64,000 nucleotides of DNA from Roseococcus pinisoli (GTDB lineage Bacteria > Pseudomonadota > Alphaproteobacteria > Acetobacterales > Acetobacteraceae), in the NCBI RefSeq assembly GCF_018413645.1, contig NZ_JAHCDA010000003.1:360969-424968 (forward strand). The letters run 5' to 3'. Below the pieces are notes generated by a model. It ran no database searches. It was not told the origin of the DNA and worked only from the letters and a program-made list of their open reading frames with translations. Every line of letters starts with the position of its first letter. Position 1 is the stretch's first letter. Shown here piece after piece: positions 54,081 to 64,000 of the stretch. The position numbers and the translations under genes are program-made.

Positions 54081-55673
54081 ATGAAGCGTAGGAGTTTTCT
54101 TCAGGCAGGTGCCGCCGGTGTGGCCGGCACCGCGCTTGCCGGTCCCGCCCTCAGTCAGGGCGCGGCCGCGCGCACGCTACGCTTCGTGCCGCAGACCAAT
54201 CTCGCGAATTTCGACCCCATCTGGGGCACCCAATATGTCGTCCGCAACGCCGGCGCCGCGGTCTGGGACATGCTCTACGGCGTGGACGAGCGGCTGGTGC
54301 CGCAGCCGCAGATGGTGGAGGGCCATACCCTTTCGCAGGATGGCCTGACCTGGACCTTCAGGCTCCGGGAGGGCCTGCGCTTCCACGACGGCGAGCCGGT
54401 GCTGGCCAAGGATGTCGTCGCCTCCATCGGGCGCTGGATGCCGCGCGACCCGATGGGCCAGATGATCCGTGCCATCCAGCAGGAGCTGGTGGCGGCGGAC
54501 GACCGGACCTTCCGCTGGGTGCTGCGCCAGCCCTTTCCCAAGCTGCTCTACGCGCTGGGCAAGACCAATGCGCCGAGCTGCTTCATCATGCCCGAGCGCA
54601 TCGCGCGCACGGATTCCTTCACGCAGATCACGGAATATATCGGCTCCGGCCCCATGCGCTTCGTGCGCGACGAGTGGGTGCCGGGGGCGCGGGCCGTCTT
54701 CCAGAAATTCGACCGCTACGTGCCGCGTAACGAGCCGGCGAGCTGGCTGGCGGGCGGCAAGCGCATCCTGGTCGACCGCCTTGAATGGGTGGTGATGCCC
54801 GATCCGGCGACGGCCTCTGCCGCGTTGCAGAACGGCGAGGTGGACTGGTGGGAGAACCCCATCACCGACCTCATCCCCGTCCTGCGCCGCAACCGCAACA
54901 TCGCCGTCGATATCGCCGACCCGCTGGGCAATATCGGCTCCTTCCGGATGAACCACCTCCAGCCGCCCTTCAATTCGCAGAAGGTCCGGCAGGCCGTCCT
55001 CGCGGCGATGAGCCAGGAGGACTACATGCGCGCCCTGGTGGGCGACGATTCGAACCTCTGGAAGCCGCTGCCCGGCTACTTCACGCCGGGCTCGCCCGGC
55101 TACACCGAGGCCGGCGGCGACATCCTGAAGGGGCCCCGCAACATGGACCTCGCGAAGCGCCTGCTGGAGCAGGGCGGCTATCGCAACGAACCGGTCGTCT
55201 GCATCGTCGCGCAGGACCAGCCCATCACCAAGGCGCAGGGCGACGTGACGGCCGATCTGCTGAAGCGGATGGGCATGAACGTCGACTTTGTCGCGACCGA
55301 CTGGGGAACCACCGGCCAGCGCCGCACCGTGAAGACGCCGCCGAGCCAGGGCGGCTGGAGCATGTTCCATAGCTGGCACGCCGGCGCCGACTGCGTGAAC
55401 CCCGCCGCCTACAGCGCGATTCGCGCCAATGGCGACGGGGCCTGGTTCGGCTGGCCGAATGTTCCCAGCGTCGAGCAGGGGATCGCCGAATGGTTCCAGG
55501 CGCCCGATCCCGCCGCCGAAAGGGCGGCACTGGATAAGGTAAATTCCGAAGCCATTGAGCACGTGGTCTACGCGCCGACCGGCTTCTTCCTTGGGTATCA
55601 GGCCTGGCGCCGCAATGTCAGCGGCATCACCAAAGGCCCGCTACCCTTCTTTTGGGGTGTTTCCAAAACGTGA
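54081..55673 (+). CDS. ABC transporter substrate-binding protein, family 5 (receptor 4 of 4)
   Basis: 530-residue receptor. Its leader MKRRSFLQAGAAGVAGTALAG is the best Tat-like signal of the four (RRSFL). It retains the family pattern LANFDPIWGTQYVVRNAGA, LREGLRFHDGEPVLAKDVVA and ATDWGTTGQRRT. It sits directly before the permease genes (21 nt), the position expected of the cognate receptor. A sigma-54-type promoter precedes it. Confidence 0.91.
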   Translation: MKRRSFLQAGAAGVAGTALAGPALSQGAAARTLRFVPQTNLANFDPIWGTQYVVRNAGAAVWDMLYGVDERLVPQPQMVEGHTLSQDGLTWTFRLREGLRFHDGEPVLAKDVVASIGRWMPRDPMGQMIRAIQQELVAADDRTFRWVLRQPFPKLLYALGKTNAPSCFIMPERIARTDSFTQITEYIGSGPMRFVRDEWVPGARAVFQKFDRYVPRNEPASWLAGGKRILVDRLEWVVMPDPATASAALQNGEVDWWENPITDLIPVLRRNRNIAVDIADPLGNIGSFRMNHLQPPFNSQKVRQAVLAAMSQEDYMRALVGDDSNLWKPLPGYFTPGSPGYTEAGGDILKGPRNMDLAKRLLEQGGYRNEPVVCIVAQDQPITKAQGDVTADLLKRMGMNVDFVATDWGTTGQRRTVKTPPSQGGWSMFHSWHAGADCVNPAAYSAIRANGDGAWFGWPNVPSVEQGIAEWFQAPDPAAERAALDKVNSEAIEHVVYAPTGFFLGYQAWRRNVSGITKGPLPFFWGVSKT

Positions 55674-55694
55674 AAGCGCTGGTTTAACGAAGTC

Positions 55695-56636
55695 ATGTGG
55701 GCATACATCATCCGACGTATCCTTGCCACGATCCCCGTCATGGCGATCGTGGCACTCTTCGTCTTCTCGCTGCTGTACCTGTCGCCGGGCGATCCGGCGG
55801 CGGTCATCGCAGGCGACCAGGCGACTCCTGACGACGTGGAGCGCATCCGTGCGTCCCTCGGTCTGGACCGACCATATCTGGTGCGGTTCGGGGCCTGGAC
55901 GTGGGACATCCTCCGCGGTGATCTGGGGACCTCGATCTTCACCAACCTGCCGGTCAGCACGATGATCCAGCAGCGGATCGAGCCGACGCTGTCGCTGATG
56001 ATCGTCACCCTGATCCTCGCCGTCACCATCGCCATTCCCATGGGCGTGGTCGCGGCCTGGAAGCAGGGCACGACGATCGACCGCTGCGTCATGGCCTTCG
56101 CGGTGCTCGGCTTCTCGGTGCCGGTCTTCGTGGTGGGCTATGTCCTCGCCTACGTCTTCGCGCTGGAGCTCGATTGGCTGCCGGTGCAGGGCTACACGCC
56201 CATCTCGAACGGGTTCTTCCCGTGGATGGAAAACCTGATCCTGCCGGCAGTCGCGCTCGGTGGTGTTTATATTGCCCTGATTGCCCGCATTACCCGGGCC
56301 TCCATGCTGGAGGTGCTGAGCCAGGATTACGTCCGCACCGCGCGCGCCAAGGGCGCGGCGCAGCCGTCCATCCTGTTCGTGCATGCGCTGAAGAATGCGG
56401 CGGTGCCTATCGTCACGATCATCGGTATCGGCTTCGCCGGGCTGATCGGCGGCGCGGTGGTGACGGAGAGCGTCTTCGCGATCCCCGGCCTCGGCCGGCT
56501 CACCGTCGATGCCATCCTCCGTCGCGACTACCCCGTCATCCAGGGCGTGATCCTGCTCTTCAGCTTCGCCTATGTCCTGGTGAACCTGTTGGTCGATCTC
56601 AGCTACACCCTCTTTGATCCGAGGATCCGGTATTGA
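55695..56636 (+). CDS. dppB: peptide ABC transporter permease DppB-type
   Basis: Inner-membrane permease of the DppB/OppB family, 313 residues, six hydrophobic helices. Features are the N-terminal MWAYIIRRILATIPVMAIVAL, the large periplasmic loop after helix 1, and the EAA coupling motif DYVRTARAKGAAQPSILFVHAL. The C-terminal FSFAYVLVNLLVDLSYTLFDP is characteristic. It overlaps the next gene in a TTGA. Confidence 0.94.
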   Translation: MWAYIIRRILATIPVMAIVALFVFSLLYLSPGDPAAVIAGDQATPDDVERIRASLGLDRPYLVRFGAWTWDILRGDLGTSIFTNLPVSTMIQQRIEPTLSLMIVTLILAVTIAIPMGVVAAWKQGTTIDRCVMAFAVLGFSVPVFVVGYVLAYVFALELDWLPVQGYTPISNGFFPWMENLILPAVALGGVYIALIARITRASMLEVLSQDYVRTARAKGAAQPSILFVHALKNAAVPIVTIIGIGFAGLIGGAVVTESVFAIPGLGRLTVDAILRRDYPVIQGVILLFSFAYVLVNLLVDLSYTLFDPRIRY

Positions 56637-57559
56637 GCGCCTCCAACCTCCCTTCGGGGATCCAAATCCCGCCGGGCCTCGCTGTCGCCACGCCGCAGCC
56701 CGACATCCTCTCCAACGTCAAGCCGCGGCGGGGGGTCATCGGCTTCCTGCGCCGCTACCCGACCATTGCGATCGGCGGCACGCTGCTGCTGATCATGCTG
56801 ATCATTGCGGTCTTCGCGCCACTTTTCTGGACGGTCGACCCGACCGCTCTTGCGCCGGCGCGGCGCACGCGTGAGCCTTCGGCCATGTACTGGTTCGGCA
56901 CGGACATGCTGGGCCGCGACGTCTACTCGCGTGTTCTCTACGGGGCGCGCGTGTCGCTGCTGGTCGGCTTCTCCGTGGCCTTCTTCTCCTCGATCGTCGG
57001 CTTGGCCATCGGCCTTCTCTCGGGTTTCAATCGCCTGGCCGACAGCATCATCATGCGCATCATGGACGGCATGATGAGTATCCCCTCGATCCTGCTGGCC
57101 ATTGCCCTCATGGCGCTGACCCGCGGCTCGGTGCAGAACGTCATCCTGGCGATCACCATCGCGGAGATCCCGCGCGTTTCGCGCCTCGTGCGCGGCGTGG
57201 TGCTGAGCCTGCGTGAGCAGCCCTATGTCGAGGCGGCGGTTGCCTCCGGCACGCCGACCATCTCGATCATCTTCAAGCATATTCTGCCGAATACGCTGGC
57301 GCCGATCACCGTGCAGGCCACCTTCATCTGCGCGGCGGCGATGATCACCGAGGCCATCCTGTCCTTCATTGGTGCGGGCACGCCGCCGATCATTCCGTCC
57401 TGGGGCAACATCATGGCCGAGGGCCGCGCGCTCTGGCAGGTGAAGCCCTACATCGTGTTCTTCCCGGCGATCTTCCTCTCGATCACGGTGCTCGCGGTCA
57501 ACCTGCTGGGTGACGGCCTGCGCGACGCCATCGATCCCCGACTGGCGAAGAAGCTATGA
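56633..57559 (+). CDS. dppC: peptide ABC transporter permease DppC-type
   Basis: Second permease, 308 residues, starting at a TTG that overlaps the dppB stop by 4 nt. It has the N-terminal cytoplasmic extension and helix typical of Dpp[22 protein letters not shown] and the EAA-loop [21 protein letters not shown]. The C-terminal [19 protein letters not shown] is a family hallmark. It overlaps dppD by 4 nt. Confidence 0.94.
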   Translation: MSASNLPSGIQIPPGLAVATPQPDILSNVKPRRGVIGFLRRYPTIAIGGTLLLIMLIIAVFAPLFWTVDPTALAPARRTREPSAMYWFGTDMLGRDVYSRVLYGARVSLLVGFSVAFFSSIVGLAIGLLSGFNRLADSIIMRIMDGMMSIPSILLAIALMALTRGSVQNVILAITIAEIPRVSRLVRGVVLSLREQPYVEAAVASGTPTISIIFKHILPNTLAPITVQATFICAAAMITEAILSFIGAGTPPIIPSWGNIMAEGRALWQVKPYIVFFPAIFLSITVLAVNLLGDGLRDAIDPRLAKKL

Positions 57560-58626
57560 GCGTGTCCGATCGTGTAGGGGAGCCGAAGTTGAATCAGCCT
57601 CGCGCCGAAGGCGACAATCGCCAGATCCTCCTGGAGGTCGATAACCTCCAGACGCATTTCCGTACGATGGACGGTGTCAACCGCGCGGTGGACGGCGTTT
57701 CCTTCCACGTCCGCTCCGGGGAGACGTTGGCCGTCGTGGGCGAAAGCGGCTGCGGCAAGTCCGTCACCGCCATGTCGATCCTGCGGCTCATCCCCGAGCC
57801 GCCGGGCAAGATGGCGGGGGCCATCCGCTTCCAGGGCAGGGATCTGCTCAAGCTCTCCGACAAGGAGATGCGGTCGATCCGCGGCAACGAGATCAGCATG
57901 ATCTTCCAGGAGCCGATGACCTCGTTGAACCCGGTGCTCACCATCGGGCGCCAGATCGGCGAGACGCTGCGGCTGCACCAGGGCATGTCCAAGCAGCAGG
58001 CCGAGGACCGCGCGGTGGAGATGCTCCGCCTCGTCGGCATCCCGGAGCCGGGGCGGCGCGTGCGCGAGTACCCGCATCAGCTGTCGGGCGGCATGCGTCA
58101 GCGCGTGATGATCGCCATCGCGCTGGCCTGCAACCCGAAGCTGCTCATCGCCGACGAGCCGACCACCGCGCTCGACGTCACCATCCAGGCGCAGATCCTC
58201 GACCTGATGCGCGACCTGAAGAACACGGTCGGCGCCGCCATCGTCCTCATCACCCATGACCTGGGTGTCGTGGCCGAGGTCGCCGAGCGGGTGGTCGTCA
58301 TGTATGCGGGCCGCAAGGTTGAGGAGGCGCCCGTCAACGAGCTCTTCCGCAACCCGAAGCATCCCTATACCCAGGGCCTGCTGGGCTCCGTGCCCAAGCT
58401 CGGATCCTCGCTGACCGGCGAGACCACCCGGCTGGTGGAGATCCCCGGCCTGGTGCCGAGCCTCAAGCAGAAGATCCCGGGCTGCGTCTTCGCGACGCGT
58501 TGCCCGAGCGTGACCGACCTCTGCCGCGCGGTGGCCCCCGCGCTGCAGGAGAAGGCGCCGAATCACATCGCCGCCTGTCACTACGCGCCCGTCGAAGCCT
58601 CGGTGAGCGGCACGGTGGCCGCATGA
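57556..58626 (+). CDS. dppD: peptide ABC transporter ATP-binding protein DppD-type
   Basis: Cytoplasmic ATPase of 356 residues. Walker [14 protein letters not shown] near residue 62, signature [15 protein letters not shown] near 176 and Walker [13 protein letters not shown] near 196. The C-terminal oligopeptide-type extension has [18 protein letters not shown], with the conserved cysteines of this subfamily. It overlaps dppC by 4 nt and is followed by dppF after 25 nt. Confidence 0.95.
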   Translation: MSVSDRVGEPKLNQPRAEGDNRQILLEVDNLQTHFRTMDGVNRAVDGVSFHVRSGETLAVVGESGCGKSVTAMSILRLIPEPPGKMAGAIRFQGRDLLKLSDKEMRSIRGNEISMIFQEPMTSLNPVLTIGRQIGETLRLHQGMSKQQAEDRAVEMLRLVGIPEPGRRVREYPHQLSGGMRQRVMIAIALACNPKLLIADEPTTALDVTIQAQILDLMRDLKNTVGAAIVLITHDLGVVAEVAERVVVMYAGRKVEEAPVNELFRNPKHPYTQGLLGSVPKLGSSLTGETTRLVEIPGLVPSLKQKIPGCVFATRCPSVTDLCRAVAPALQEKAPNHIAACHYAPVEASVSGTVAA

Positions 58627-58651
58627 CCTCTTTCGTTGAAGGGATCGTCCG

Positions 58652-59692
58652 ATGAGCGGCGAACGCATCCTCGAGGTCTCCGACCTCAAGAAGCATTTCC
58701 CGATCCGCGGCGGCCTGATGGGCGGCACGGTGGGCCATGTCTACGCGGTGGATGGCGTGTCCTTCCACATCGACCGGGGCGAGACGCTCTCCCTGGTCGG
58801 CGAGAGCGGCTGCGGCAAGTCTACGGTCGGCAAGTCCGTCCTGCGCCTCTTCCCCCTGACCTCGGGGCAGGTGGCGCTGAACGGGCGCCGCATCGACGAC
58901 ATGTCGCCCGGGACCCTGCGGCCCCTCCGCCGCGAGATCCAGGTGATCTTCCAGGATCCCTTCTCCTCGCTGAACCCGCGCATGCGCGTGCGCGAGATCC
59001 TGGCCGAGCCGATCAAGAATTTCGGCCTGGCGAAGGACAGCGCGGATCTGGAGGAGCGGATCGGCCAGCTCATGGACAAGGTCCGGCTGCCGCGCGACGC
59101 CGTGAACCGCTGGCCGCATGAGTTCTCGGGCGGCCAGCGCCAGCGCATCTGCATCGCGCGCGCGCTGGCGGCCGAGCCGGACGTGATCGTCTGCGACGAG
59201 GCGGTCTCCGCCCTCGACGTCTCGGTGAAGGCGCAGATCGTGAATCTGCTGCAGGACCTGCAGGCGGAGCTTGGCCTCGCGATGCTCTTCATCAGCCACG
59301 ATCTTGCGATCGTGGAGCACATGACGCATCGCGTGGCGGTCATGTATCTGGGCAAGATTGTCGAGGTCGCGGACCGCAAGCAGCTCTTCGGCGGGCCGCG
59401 GCATCCCTATACCGAGGCACTTCTTTCGGCCGTCCCGGTGCCCATGCCGGGGGCGATGCGCGAGCGGATCGTGCTCAAAGGCGACGTGCCGAGCCCGATC
59501 AACCCGCCCAAGGGTTGCCGCTTCCACACGCGCTGCCCCTATGCCTTCGATCGTTGCCGCAAGGACGAGCCGATGCTTCGGGACAATGGCGAGGGGCATT
59601 TCTCCGCCTGCCATCTGCACGACCTCCCGGCCGAGCAGAATCCCCTGCTGAACAAGGCGGCCCCCACCGCCTTCCGCACGATCGCCGCGTAG
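58652..59692 (+). CDS. dppF: peptide ABC transporter ATP-binding protein DppF-type
   Basis: Second ATPase, 346 residues. Walker [14 protein letters not shown] near residue 50, signature FSGGQRQRICIARAL near 157 and Walker B IVCDEAVSALD near 179, where DEAV replaces the usual DEPV or DEPT; alanine here is a common variant. The C-terminal KGCRFHTRCPYAFDRCRKDEP is the subfamily zinc or cysteine motif. It ends the transporter operon. Confidence 0.95.
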   Translation: MSGERILEVSDLKKHFPIRGGLMGGTVGHVYAVDGVSFHIDRGETLSLVGESGCGKSTVGKSVLRLFPLTSGQVALNGRRIDDMSPGTLRPLRREIQVIFQDPFSSLNPRMRVREILAEPIKNFGLAKDSADLEERIGQLMDKVRLPRDAVNRWPHEFSGGQRQRICIARALAAEPDVIVCDEAVSALDVSVKAQIVNLLQDLQAELGLAMLFISHDLAIVEHMTHRVAVMYLGKIVEVADRKQLFGGPRHPYTEALLSAVPVPMPGAMRERIVLKGDVPSPINPPKGCRFHTRCPYAFDRCRKDEPMLRDNGEGHFSACHLHDLPAEQNPLLNKAAPTAFRTIAA

Positions 59693-59699
59693 GCGATCG

Positions 59700-60005
59700 A
59701 TGTCCGGGCAACGCGTTACCTTCGTGGCCCGGGCGCCGCGCAGCGTTTTCGGGCGGATCTGCAAATGGACCTTCGTCGGCTTTAACCTGCTGATGCTGGT
59801 CCTTTTGCTGACCAACTGCGCCGTCGTGATCCCTTATCTCGGCTCTGAAGATCCGGATGTCGCGATGGGGGCGGGCCTGTTTGGCGCCATGCTGGCGGCG
59901 GGCATCTGGATGGCCTGGCCCGTCGGCGCCGTGGTCCTGGGCGTTCTCACCCTGCTGACGCGCGGGCGACGGCTCACGCTGGAACAGGACGTGCCCCGGT
60001 CGTGA
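59700..60005 (+). CDS. small predicted membrane protein
   Basis: 101 residues, not recognised. Two hydrophobic helices are evident (FVGFNLLMLVLLLTNCAVVI and MLAAGIWMAWPVGAVVLGVL), with a basic N-terminus and basic C-terminal tail. The start lies 7 nt after the dppF stop, so it may be in the transporter transcript. Similar short proteins are common after transport operons and carry no known function. Confidence 0.7.
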   Translation: MSGQRVTFVARAPRSVFGRICKWTFVGFNLLMLVLLLTNCAVVIPYLGSEDPDVAMGAGLFGAMLAAGIWMAWPVGAVVLGVLTLLTRGRRLTLEQDVPRS

Positions 60006-60006
60006 C

Positions 60007-60032
60007 ACCCTCGGGGGTGATGCCCCGAGGGT
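60007..60032 (+). terminator. hairpin after the peptide transporter operon
   Basis: ACCCTCGGGG and CCCCGAGGGT form a perfect 10-bp stem with a six-base loop, directly after the stop of the small membrane protein gene. No T-run follows; a GC-rich stop structure is plausible. Confidence 0.6.
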
Positions 60033-60115
60033 GACGCCGGTGTCGTGATGCTTGACGTCGTGCCTTCACGGCGCGACGCTCGCGGCACAGGTTTCAAGCA
60101 CGGGGAGAGCGCGCG

Positions 60116-60619
<504 letters not shown>

Positions 60620-60622
60620 CGC

Positions 60623-60706
60623 CCGGGGGCTTGTCCCCCGGCCCCTCAAACTCAGCGGAGATGCGGGAACCTGAGGTTCCCGCCGGGATGTCCGGGGCGA
60701 AGCCCC
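60623..60706 (+). repeat. three consecutive hairpins between the small and large hydroxylase subunits
   Basis: CCGGGGG-N5-CCCCCGG (60623-60641), GCGGGAACC-TGA-GGTTCCCGC (60663-60683, perfect 9 bp) and GGGGC-GAA-GCCCC (60694-60706) follow one another in 84 nt. They lie between the stop of the small subunit and the start of the large one. They may act on mRNA stability or reduce read-through. Confidence 0.6.
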
Positions 60707-60749
60707 TCGATAACAAGTGGCGAAAAGTCACGGTACAGGGAGAATGGCC

Positions 60750-63122
60750 ATGAACGCAATCCTGCCGTTCGAAGGCATCGGCGCCAGCGTGAAGCGCAAG
60801 GAGGATCTGCGCTTCCTCTCCGGCCGCGGGCAATATGTCGACGACATCAACCGGCCGGGCCAGGTCTATGCCTGGATTCTTCGCAGCCAATACGCACATG
60901 CGCGGATCGTCTCGATCGACACAACCGCGGCCGCGGCCATGCCGGGCGTCATCGCGGTCTTCACCAGCGCCGACATGGCCGGCATCGGGGGCATCCCCTG
61001 CGGCTGGCAGATCCACAACAAGGACGGCACGCCCATGGCGGAGCCGAAGCACCCCGTCCTGGCCGAGGGCAAGCTGCGCCATGTGGGCGATCCCGTCGCC
61101 GTCGTGATCGCGGAAACCCGCAGCCAGGCGCGCGATGCGGGCGAGGCCATCGCCCTGGAGGTCGAGGCCCTGCCGGCCGTGACCGGCACCACCGAGGCGC
61201 TGGCCGCCGGCGCGCCCCGCGTGCACGACGATATCGCCGGCAACCTCTGCTACGACTGGCACATCGGCGACAAGTCCATGACCGACGCCGCCTTCGCGCG
61301 CGCCGAGCACCGCGTCGCCTTCGAGACGACCAACAACCGTCTCATCGCCAATGCCATGGAGCCGCGCAGCGCCGTCGGCGACTACGATACGACCACGGGC
61401 GAGCACACGCTCTTCACCACCAGCCAGAATCCCCACGTCATCCGGCTGCTGATGGGCGCCTTCGTGCTCAACATCCCGGAGAGCAAGCTGCGCGTGGTGG
61501 CGCCCGATGTCGGAGGCGGCTTCGGCAGCAAGATCTATCATTATGCCGAGGAGGCCATCGTCACCTGGGCCGCGGCGAAGCTCGGCCGCCCGGTGAAATG
61601 GACGGCCGACCGTACCGAATCCTTCATGTCCGACGCCCATGGCCGGGACCATGTGACCCGCGCGGAGCTGGCGCTGGACAAGGAGGGCACCTTCCTTGGC
61701 CTGCGCGTCCATACCCAGGCGAATATGGGCGCCTATCTCTCGACCTTCGCGCCCTGCGTGCCGACCTATCTCTACGCGACGCTGCTGGCCGGCGTGTATT
61801 CGACGCCCGCCATTTATGCCGAGGTGAAGGCCGTCTTCACCCACACCGTGCCGGTCGACGCCTATCGCGGAGCGGGGCGGCCCGAGGCGACCTATCTGCT
61901 GGAGCGGCTGGTGGACGTCGCGGCCAAGCAATGCGGCTTCGACCGGATCGAGCTGCGGCGGCGCAACTTCATCGCGACCGATGCCTTCCCGTACCAGACG
62001 CCGGTTGCGCTGGAATATGACAGCGGCGACTACTTCTCCACGCTGAACCAGGCCCTGGAGACCTCCGGCTGGGCGGGTTTCGAGGCGCGGCGGGCGGAAG
62101 CGGCGAAGCGCGGGAAGCTGCGCGGAATCGGCATCTCGACCTATCTGGAAGCCTGCGGCATCGCGCCCTCGGCCGTCGTCGGCTCGCTCGGCGCGCGGGC
62201 CGGGCTTTACGAGGTCGGCACCATTCGCGTGCACCCGACGGGCAGCATCACCGTGCTCACCGGTGCGCACAGCCACGGCCAGGGCCACGAGACGACCTTT
62301 GCGCAGCTCGTCTGCGACAAGCTCGGCGTGCCCGTCGCCCAGGTGGACATCGTGCATGGCGATACCGGCAAGGTGCCCTTCGGCATGGGCACCTATGGCA
62401 GCCGCTCGCTCGCCGTGGGCGGCTCAGCCATGGAGAAGGCGATGGACAAGATCATCGCCAAGGGCAAGCGCATCGCCGCCCATCTGATGGAAGCGGCGGT
62501 CGAGGACATCGAGTTCGACCGCGGGACCTTCCGCGTGGCCGGAACGGACAAGACCAAGGTCTTGGCCGAGATCAGCCTCGCCGCCTATGTCCCGCACAAC
62601 TATCCCATCGACGAGATCGAGCCTGGCCTCGAGGAGACGGCCTTCTACGACCCCAAGAACTTCACCTATCCCGGCGGCTGCCACATCGCCGAGGTGGAGA
62701 TCGAGAAGGAGACCGGGAAGGTCAGCCTGATCAACTTCACCGCCGTCGACGATGTCGGGCGCGTCATCAACCCGATGATCGTGGAGGGCCAGGTGCAGGG
62801 CGGCGTGGCGCAGGGTGTCGGCCAGGCCCTGATGGAGAATTGCGTCTATGACGCCGCCGGCCAGCTCATCAGCGCCTCCATGATGGATTACGCCATGCCC
62901 CGCGCCGACGACCTGGCGCCGGTCAGCGTGGCGACCCATGTCACCCTATGCACGCACAACCCCCTGGGCGTGAAGGGCTGCGGCGAGGTGGGGGCGATCG
63001 GCTCGCCTCCGGCGGTCATCAACGCGGTGGTGGATGCCCTGCGGGACTACGGCGTGACCCATGTCGAGATGCCGGCGACAGCGCCCAAGATCTGGTCCAT
63101 CATCCACGGCAGCACGCTTTGA
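60750..63122 (+). CDS. molybdopterin-binding large subunit of a molybdenum hydroxylase (CoxL-like)
   Basis: Catalytic subunit of the xanthine dehydrogenase family, 790 residues from the ATG at 60750, which has GGGAGA 6 nt upstream; an ATG 6 nt earlier is an alternative. Molybdenum-cofactor motifs include [15 protein letters not shown] and [12 protein letters not shown], and the C-terminal [18 protein letters not shown] is typical. The active-site loop reads AYRGAGR at 371-377, unlike the AYxCSFR of true aerobic CO dehydrogenase, so CO is not the likely substrate. The real substrate is unknown. Confidence 0.93.
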   Translation: MNAILPFEGIGASVKRKEDLRFLSGRGQYVDDINRPGQVYAWILRSQYAHARIVSIDTTAAAAMPGVIAVFTSADMAGIGGIPCGWQIHNKDGTPMAEPKHPVLAEGKLRHVGDPVAVVIAETRSQARDAGEAIALEVEALPAVTGTTEALAAGAPRVHDDIAGNLCYDWHIGDKSMTDAAFARAEHRVAFETTNNRLIANAMEPRSAVGDYDTTTGEHTLFTTSQNPHVIRLLMGAFVLNIPESKLRVVAPDVGGGFGSKIYHYAEEAIVTWAAAKLGRPVKWTADRTESFMSDAHGRDHVTRAELALDKEGTFLGLRVHTQANMGAYLSTFAPCVPTYLYATLLAGVYSTPAIYAEVKAVFTHTVPVDAYRGAGRPEATYLLERLVDVAAKQCGFDRIELRRRNFIATDAFPYQTPVALEYDSGDYFSTLNQALETSGWAGFEARRAEAAKRGKLRGIGISTYLEACGIAPSAVVGSLGARAGLYEVGTIRVHPTGSITVLTGAHSHGQGHETTFAQLVCDKLGVPVAQVDIVHGDTGKVPFGMGTYGSRSLAVGGSAMEKAMDKIIAKGKRIAAHLMEAAVEDIEFDRGTFRVAGTDKTKVLAEISLAAYVPHNYPIDEIEPGLEETAFYDPKNFTYPGGCHIAEVEIEKETGKVSLINFTAVDDVGRVINPMIVEGQVQGGVAQGVGQALMENCVYDAAGQLISASMMDYAMPRADDLAPVSVATHVTLCTHNPLGVKGCGEVGAIGSPPAVINAVVDALRDYGVTHVEMPATAPKIWSIIHGSTL

Positions 63123-63134
63123 GGAGATCTGAGC

Positions 63135-63929
63135 ATGTATGATTTCACCTACACCAAGCCCTCCTCCATCGCTGATGCCGCCAAGCTCCTGGCGGCCGAT
63201 CCCGACGCGAAGTTCATCTCCGGTGGCCAGACGCTGCTTCCCGCGCTCAAGCACCGGCTGAACCGGCCGACGACGGTCGTGGACCTCACCGGCATCGCCG
63301 AGATGCGCGGCATCCGGCGGGAGGGGAACAGCCTCGTGATCGGCGCGCTGACCAGGCATGCCGAGGTCGCGACCAGCGCCGAGGTGAAGGCCGCGATCCC
63401 CGCGCTGGCGGAGATGGCCTCCAATATCGGCGACACGCAGGTCCGCAACCGGGGCACGCTCGGCGGCTCGGTCGCGAATAACGATCCGGCGGCCGATTAT
63501 CCGGCGGCGGTGCTGGGCCTCGGCGCCACGGTCGTGACCAGCAGCCGCGAGATTCCGGCCGACGAGTTCTTCCTCGGCATGTTCACCACGGCCCTGGAGC
63601 CCGACGAGCTGCTGGTGGCGATCCGCTTCCCGATCCCGGAGAAGGCCGGCTACGCCAAGATGCGCAACCCGGCGAGCCGCTACGTCATGGCCGGCGCCTT
63701 CGTCTCCAGGGGACCGCAGGGCATCCGCGTCGCCATCAATGGCGCGGGCCCCTGCGTCTTCCGTCAGGCCGATATGGAGGCGGCGCTGGCCGGCGCCTGG
63801 TCGGCCGACGCGGTGGCGGGGGTCAAGCAGGACGCCGACGGCCTGAACGGCGACATCCACGGCAGCGCCGAGTACCGCGCCCATCTGGTGACGGTGATGG
63901 CCAAGCGCGCGGTGGTCGCGGCGGGCTGA
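63135..63929 (+). CDS. FAD-binding subunit of a molybdenum hydroxylase (CoxM-like)
   Basis: Medium flavin subunit, 264 residues, somewhat short but complete. FAD-site motifs are ISGGQTLLPALKHRLNRPTT and NIGDTQVRNRGTLGGSVANNDP with ADYPAAVLGLGA. The C-terminal region is the usual CO-dehydrogenase flavoprotein domain. The ATG lies 12 nt after the large-subunit stop and has GAGGAG upstream. Gene order small-large-medium differs from the medium-small-large order of classical cox operons. Confidence 0.92.
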   Translation: MYDFTYTKPSSIADAAKLLAADPDAKFISGGQTLLPALKHRLNRPTTVVDLTGIAEMRGIRREGNSLVIGALTRHAEVATSAEVKAAIPALAEMASNIGDTQVRNRGTLGGSVANNDPAADYPAAVLGLGATVVTSSREIPADEFFLGMFTTALEPDELLVAIRFPIPEKAGYAKMRNPASRYVMAGAFVSRGPQGIRVAINGAGPCVFRQADMEAALAGAWSADAVAGVKQDADGLNGDIHGSAEYRAHLVTVMAKRAVVAAG

Positions 63930-63933
63930 CCTG

Positions 63934-63980
63934 GAGCATCACCCGATCAGATGGCGTCATCTGGTCGGGTAAAGATGCTC
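63934..63980. repeat. long imperfect palindrome, part of a repeat element at the window end
   Basis: GAGCATC, ACCCGATCAGATG, a four-base loop, CATCTGGTCGGGT, AAA and GATGCTC form nested stems of 7 and 13 pairs, with one G-T wobble and a three-base bulge. The window stops 20 nt later in an A-rich stretch. The layout is like dispersed palindromic repeats of Alphaproteobacteria, from memory. It could also act as a terminator, although T's do not follow. Confidence 0.6.
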
Positions 63981-64000
63981 GAAAAACAAAAAAGGCAGAG

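Overview
The window looks like chromosomal DNA from a GC-rich, flagellated alphaproteobacterium. The gene content suggests the Rhodospirillales, probably a Roseomonas-like member of the Acetobacteraceae; this is inferred from gene families and order, since no rRNA or other marker is present. Supporting signs are a GAAC-N7-GAAC LexA box before recA, a cckA-like kinase between flhB and recA-alaS, DUF6468 and MotE-type genes in the flagellar cluster, and abundant Bug-type binding proteins. Almost the whole window is coding, with many 1-4 nt overlaps between neighbouring genes.

Layout. 1-3.9 kb: 3' part of comM, a gamma-glutamyltransferase and an FkbM methyltransferase. 3.9-12.4 kb: a catabolic block with one Bug-type binding protein and six amide or peptide hydrolases (M19 dipeptidase, class II deacetylase, two M20-type deacylases, an M81 peptidase, an M20 aminoacylase). 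12.5-15.7 kb: a CPA1 cation/proton antiporter and a GMC oxidoreductase. 15.8-25.7 kb: flagellar block A, with flgF-flgG-flgA-flgH on the minus strand divergent from fliL-fliM-DUF6468-motE-cheY-cheZ and a 977-residue periplasmic repeat protein on the plus strand. 25.9-31.4 kb: speD-speE, an SDR, a SAF-domain oxidoreductase and gltX. 31.5-38.3 kb: comEC, then flagellar block B with a 91-residue unknown gene, fliO and fliP on the minus strand divergent from flgB-flgC-fliE-fliQ-fliR-flhB. 38.3-43.9 kb: a short CckA-like hybrid kinase, recA and alaS. 44-47.8 kb: an HdeD-like membrane protein fused to a predicted papain-like domain, an MFS transporter, a small lipoprotein-like gene, a PsiF-repeat protein and tRNA-Val(GAC). 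47.9-60 kb: a second Bug protein, then four consecutive family 5 oligopeptide-binding proteins feeding one complete Dpp/Opp transporter. 60.1-63.9 kb: a three-subunit molybdenum hydroxylase. The window ends inside a palindromic repeat element.

How it fits together. The two flagellar blocks supply rod, ring, export-gate and switch parts plus CheY/CheZ. Both divergent flagellar intergenic regions carry near-consensus TTAA-N7-TTAA (CtrA-type) boxes, and a CckA-like kinase lies directly after flhB, so a CckA-CtrA-type control of motility is a coherent hypothesis. The hydrolase block and the four-receptor peptide transporter point to life on peptides, N-acyl amino acids and related amides. A sequence matching the sigma-54 consensus precedes the fourth receptor and the transporter genes, suggesting nitrogen-responsive control. 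No CRISPR array, rRNA operon, complete insertion sequence or prophage was seen.
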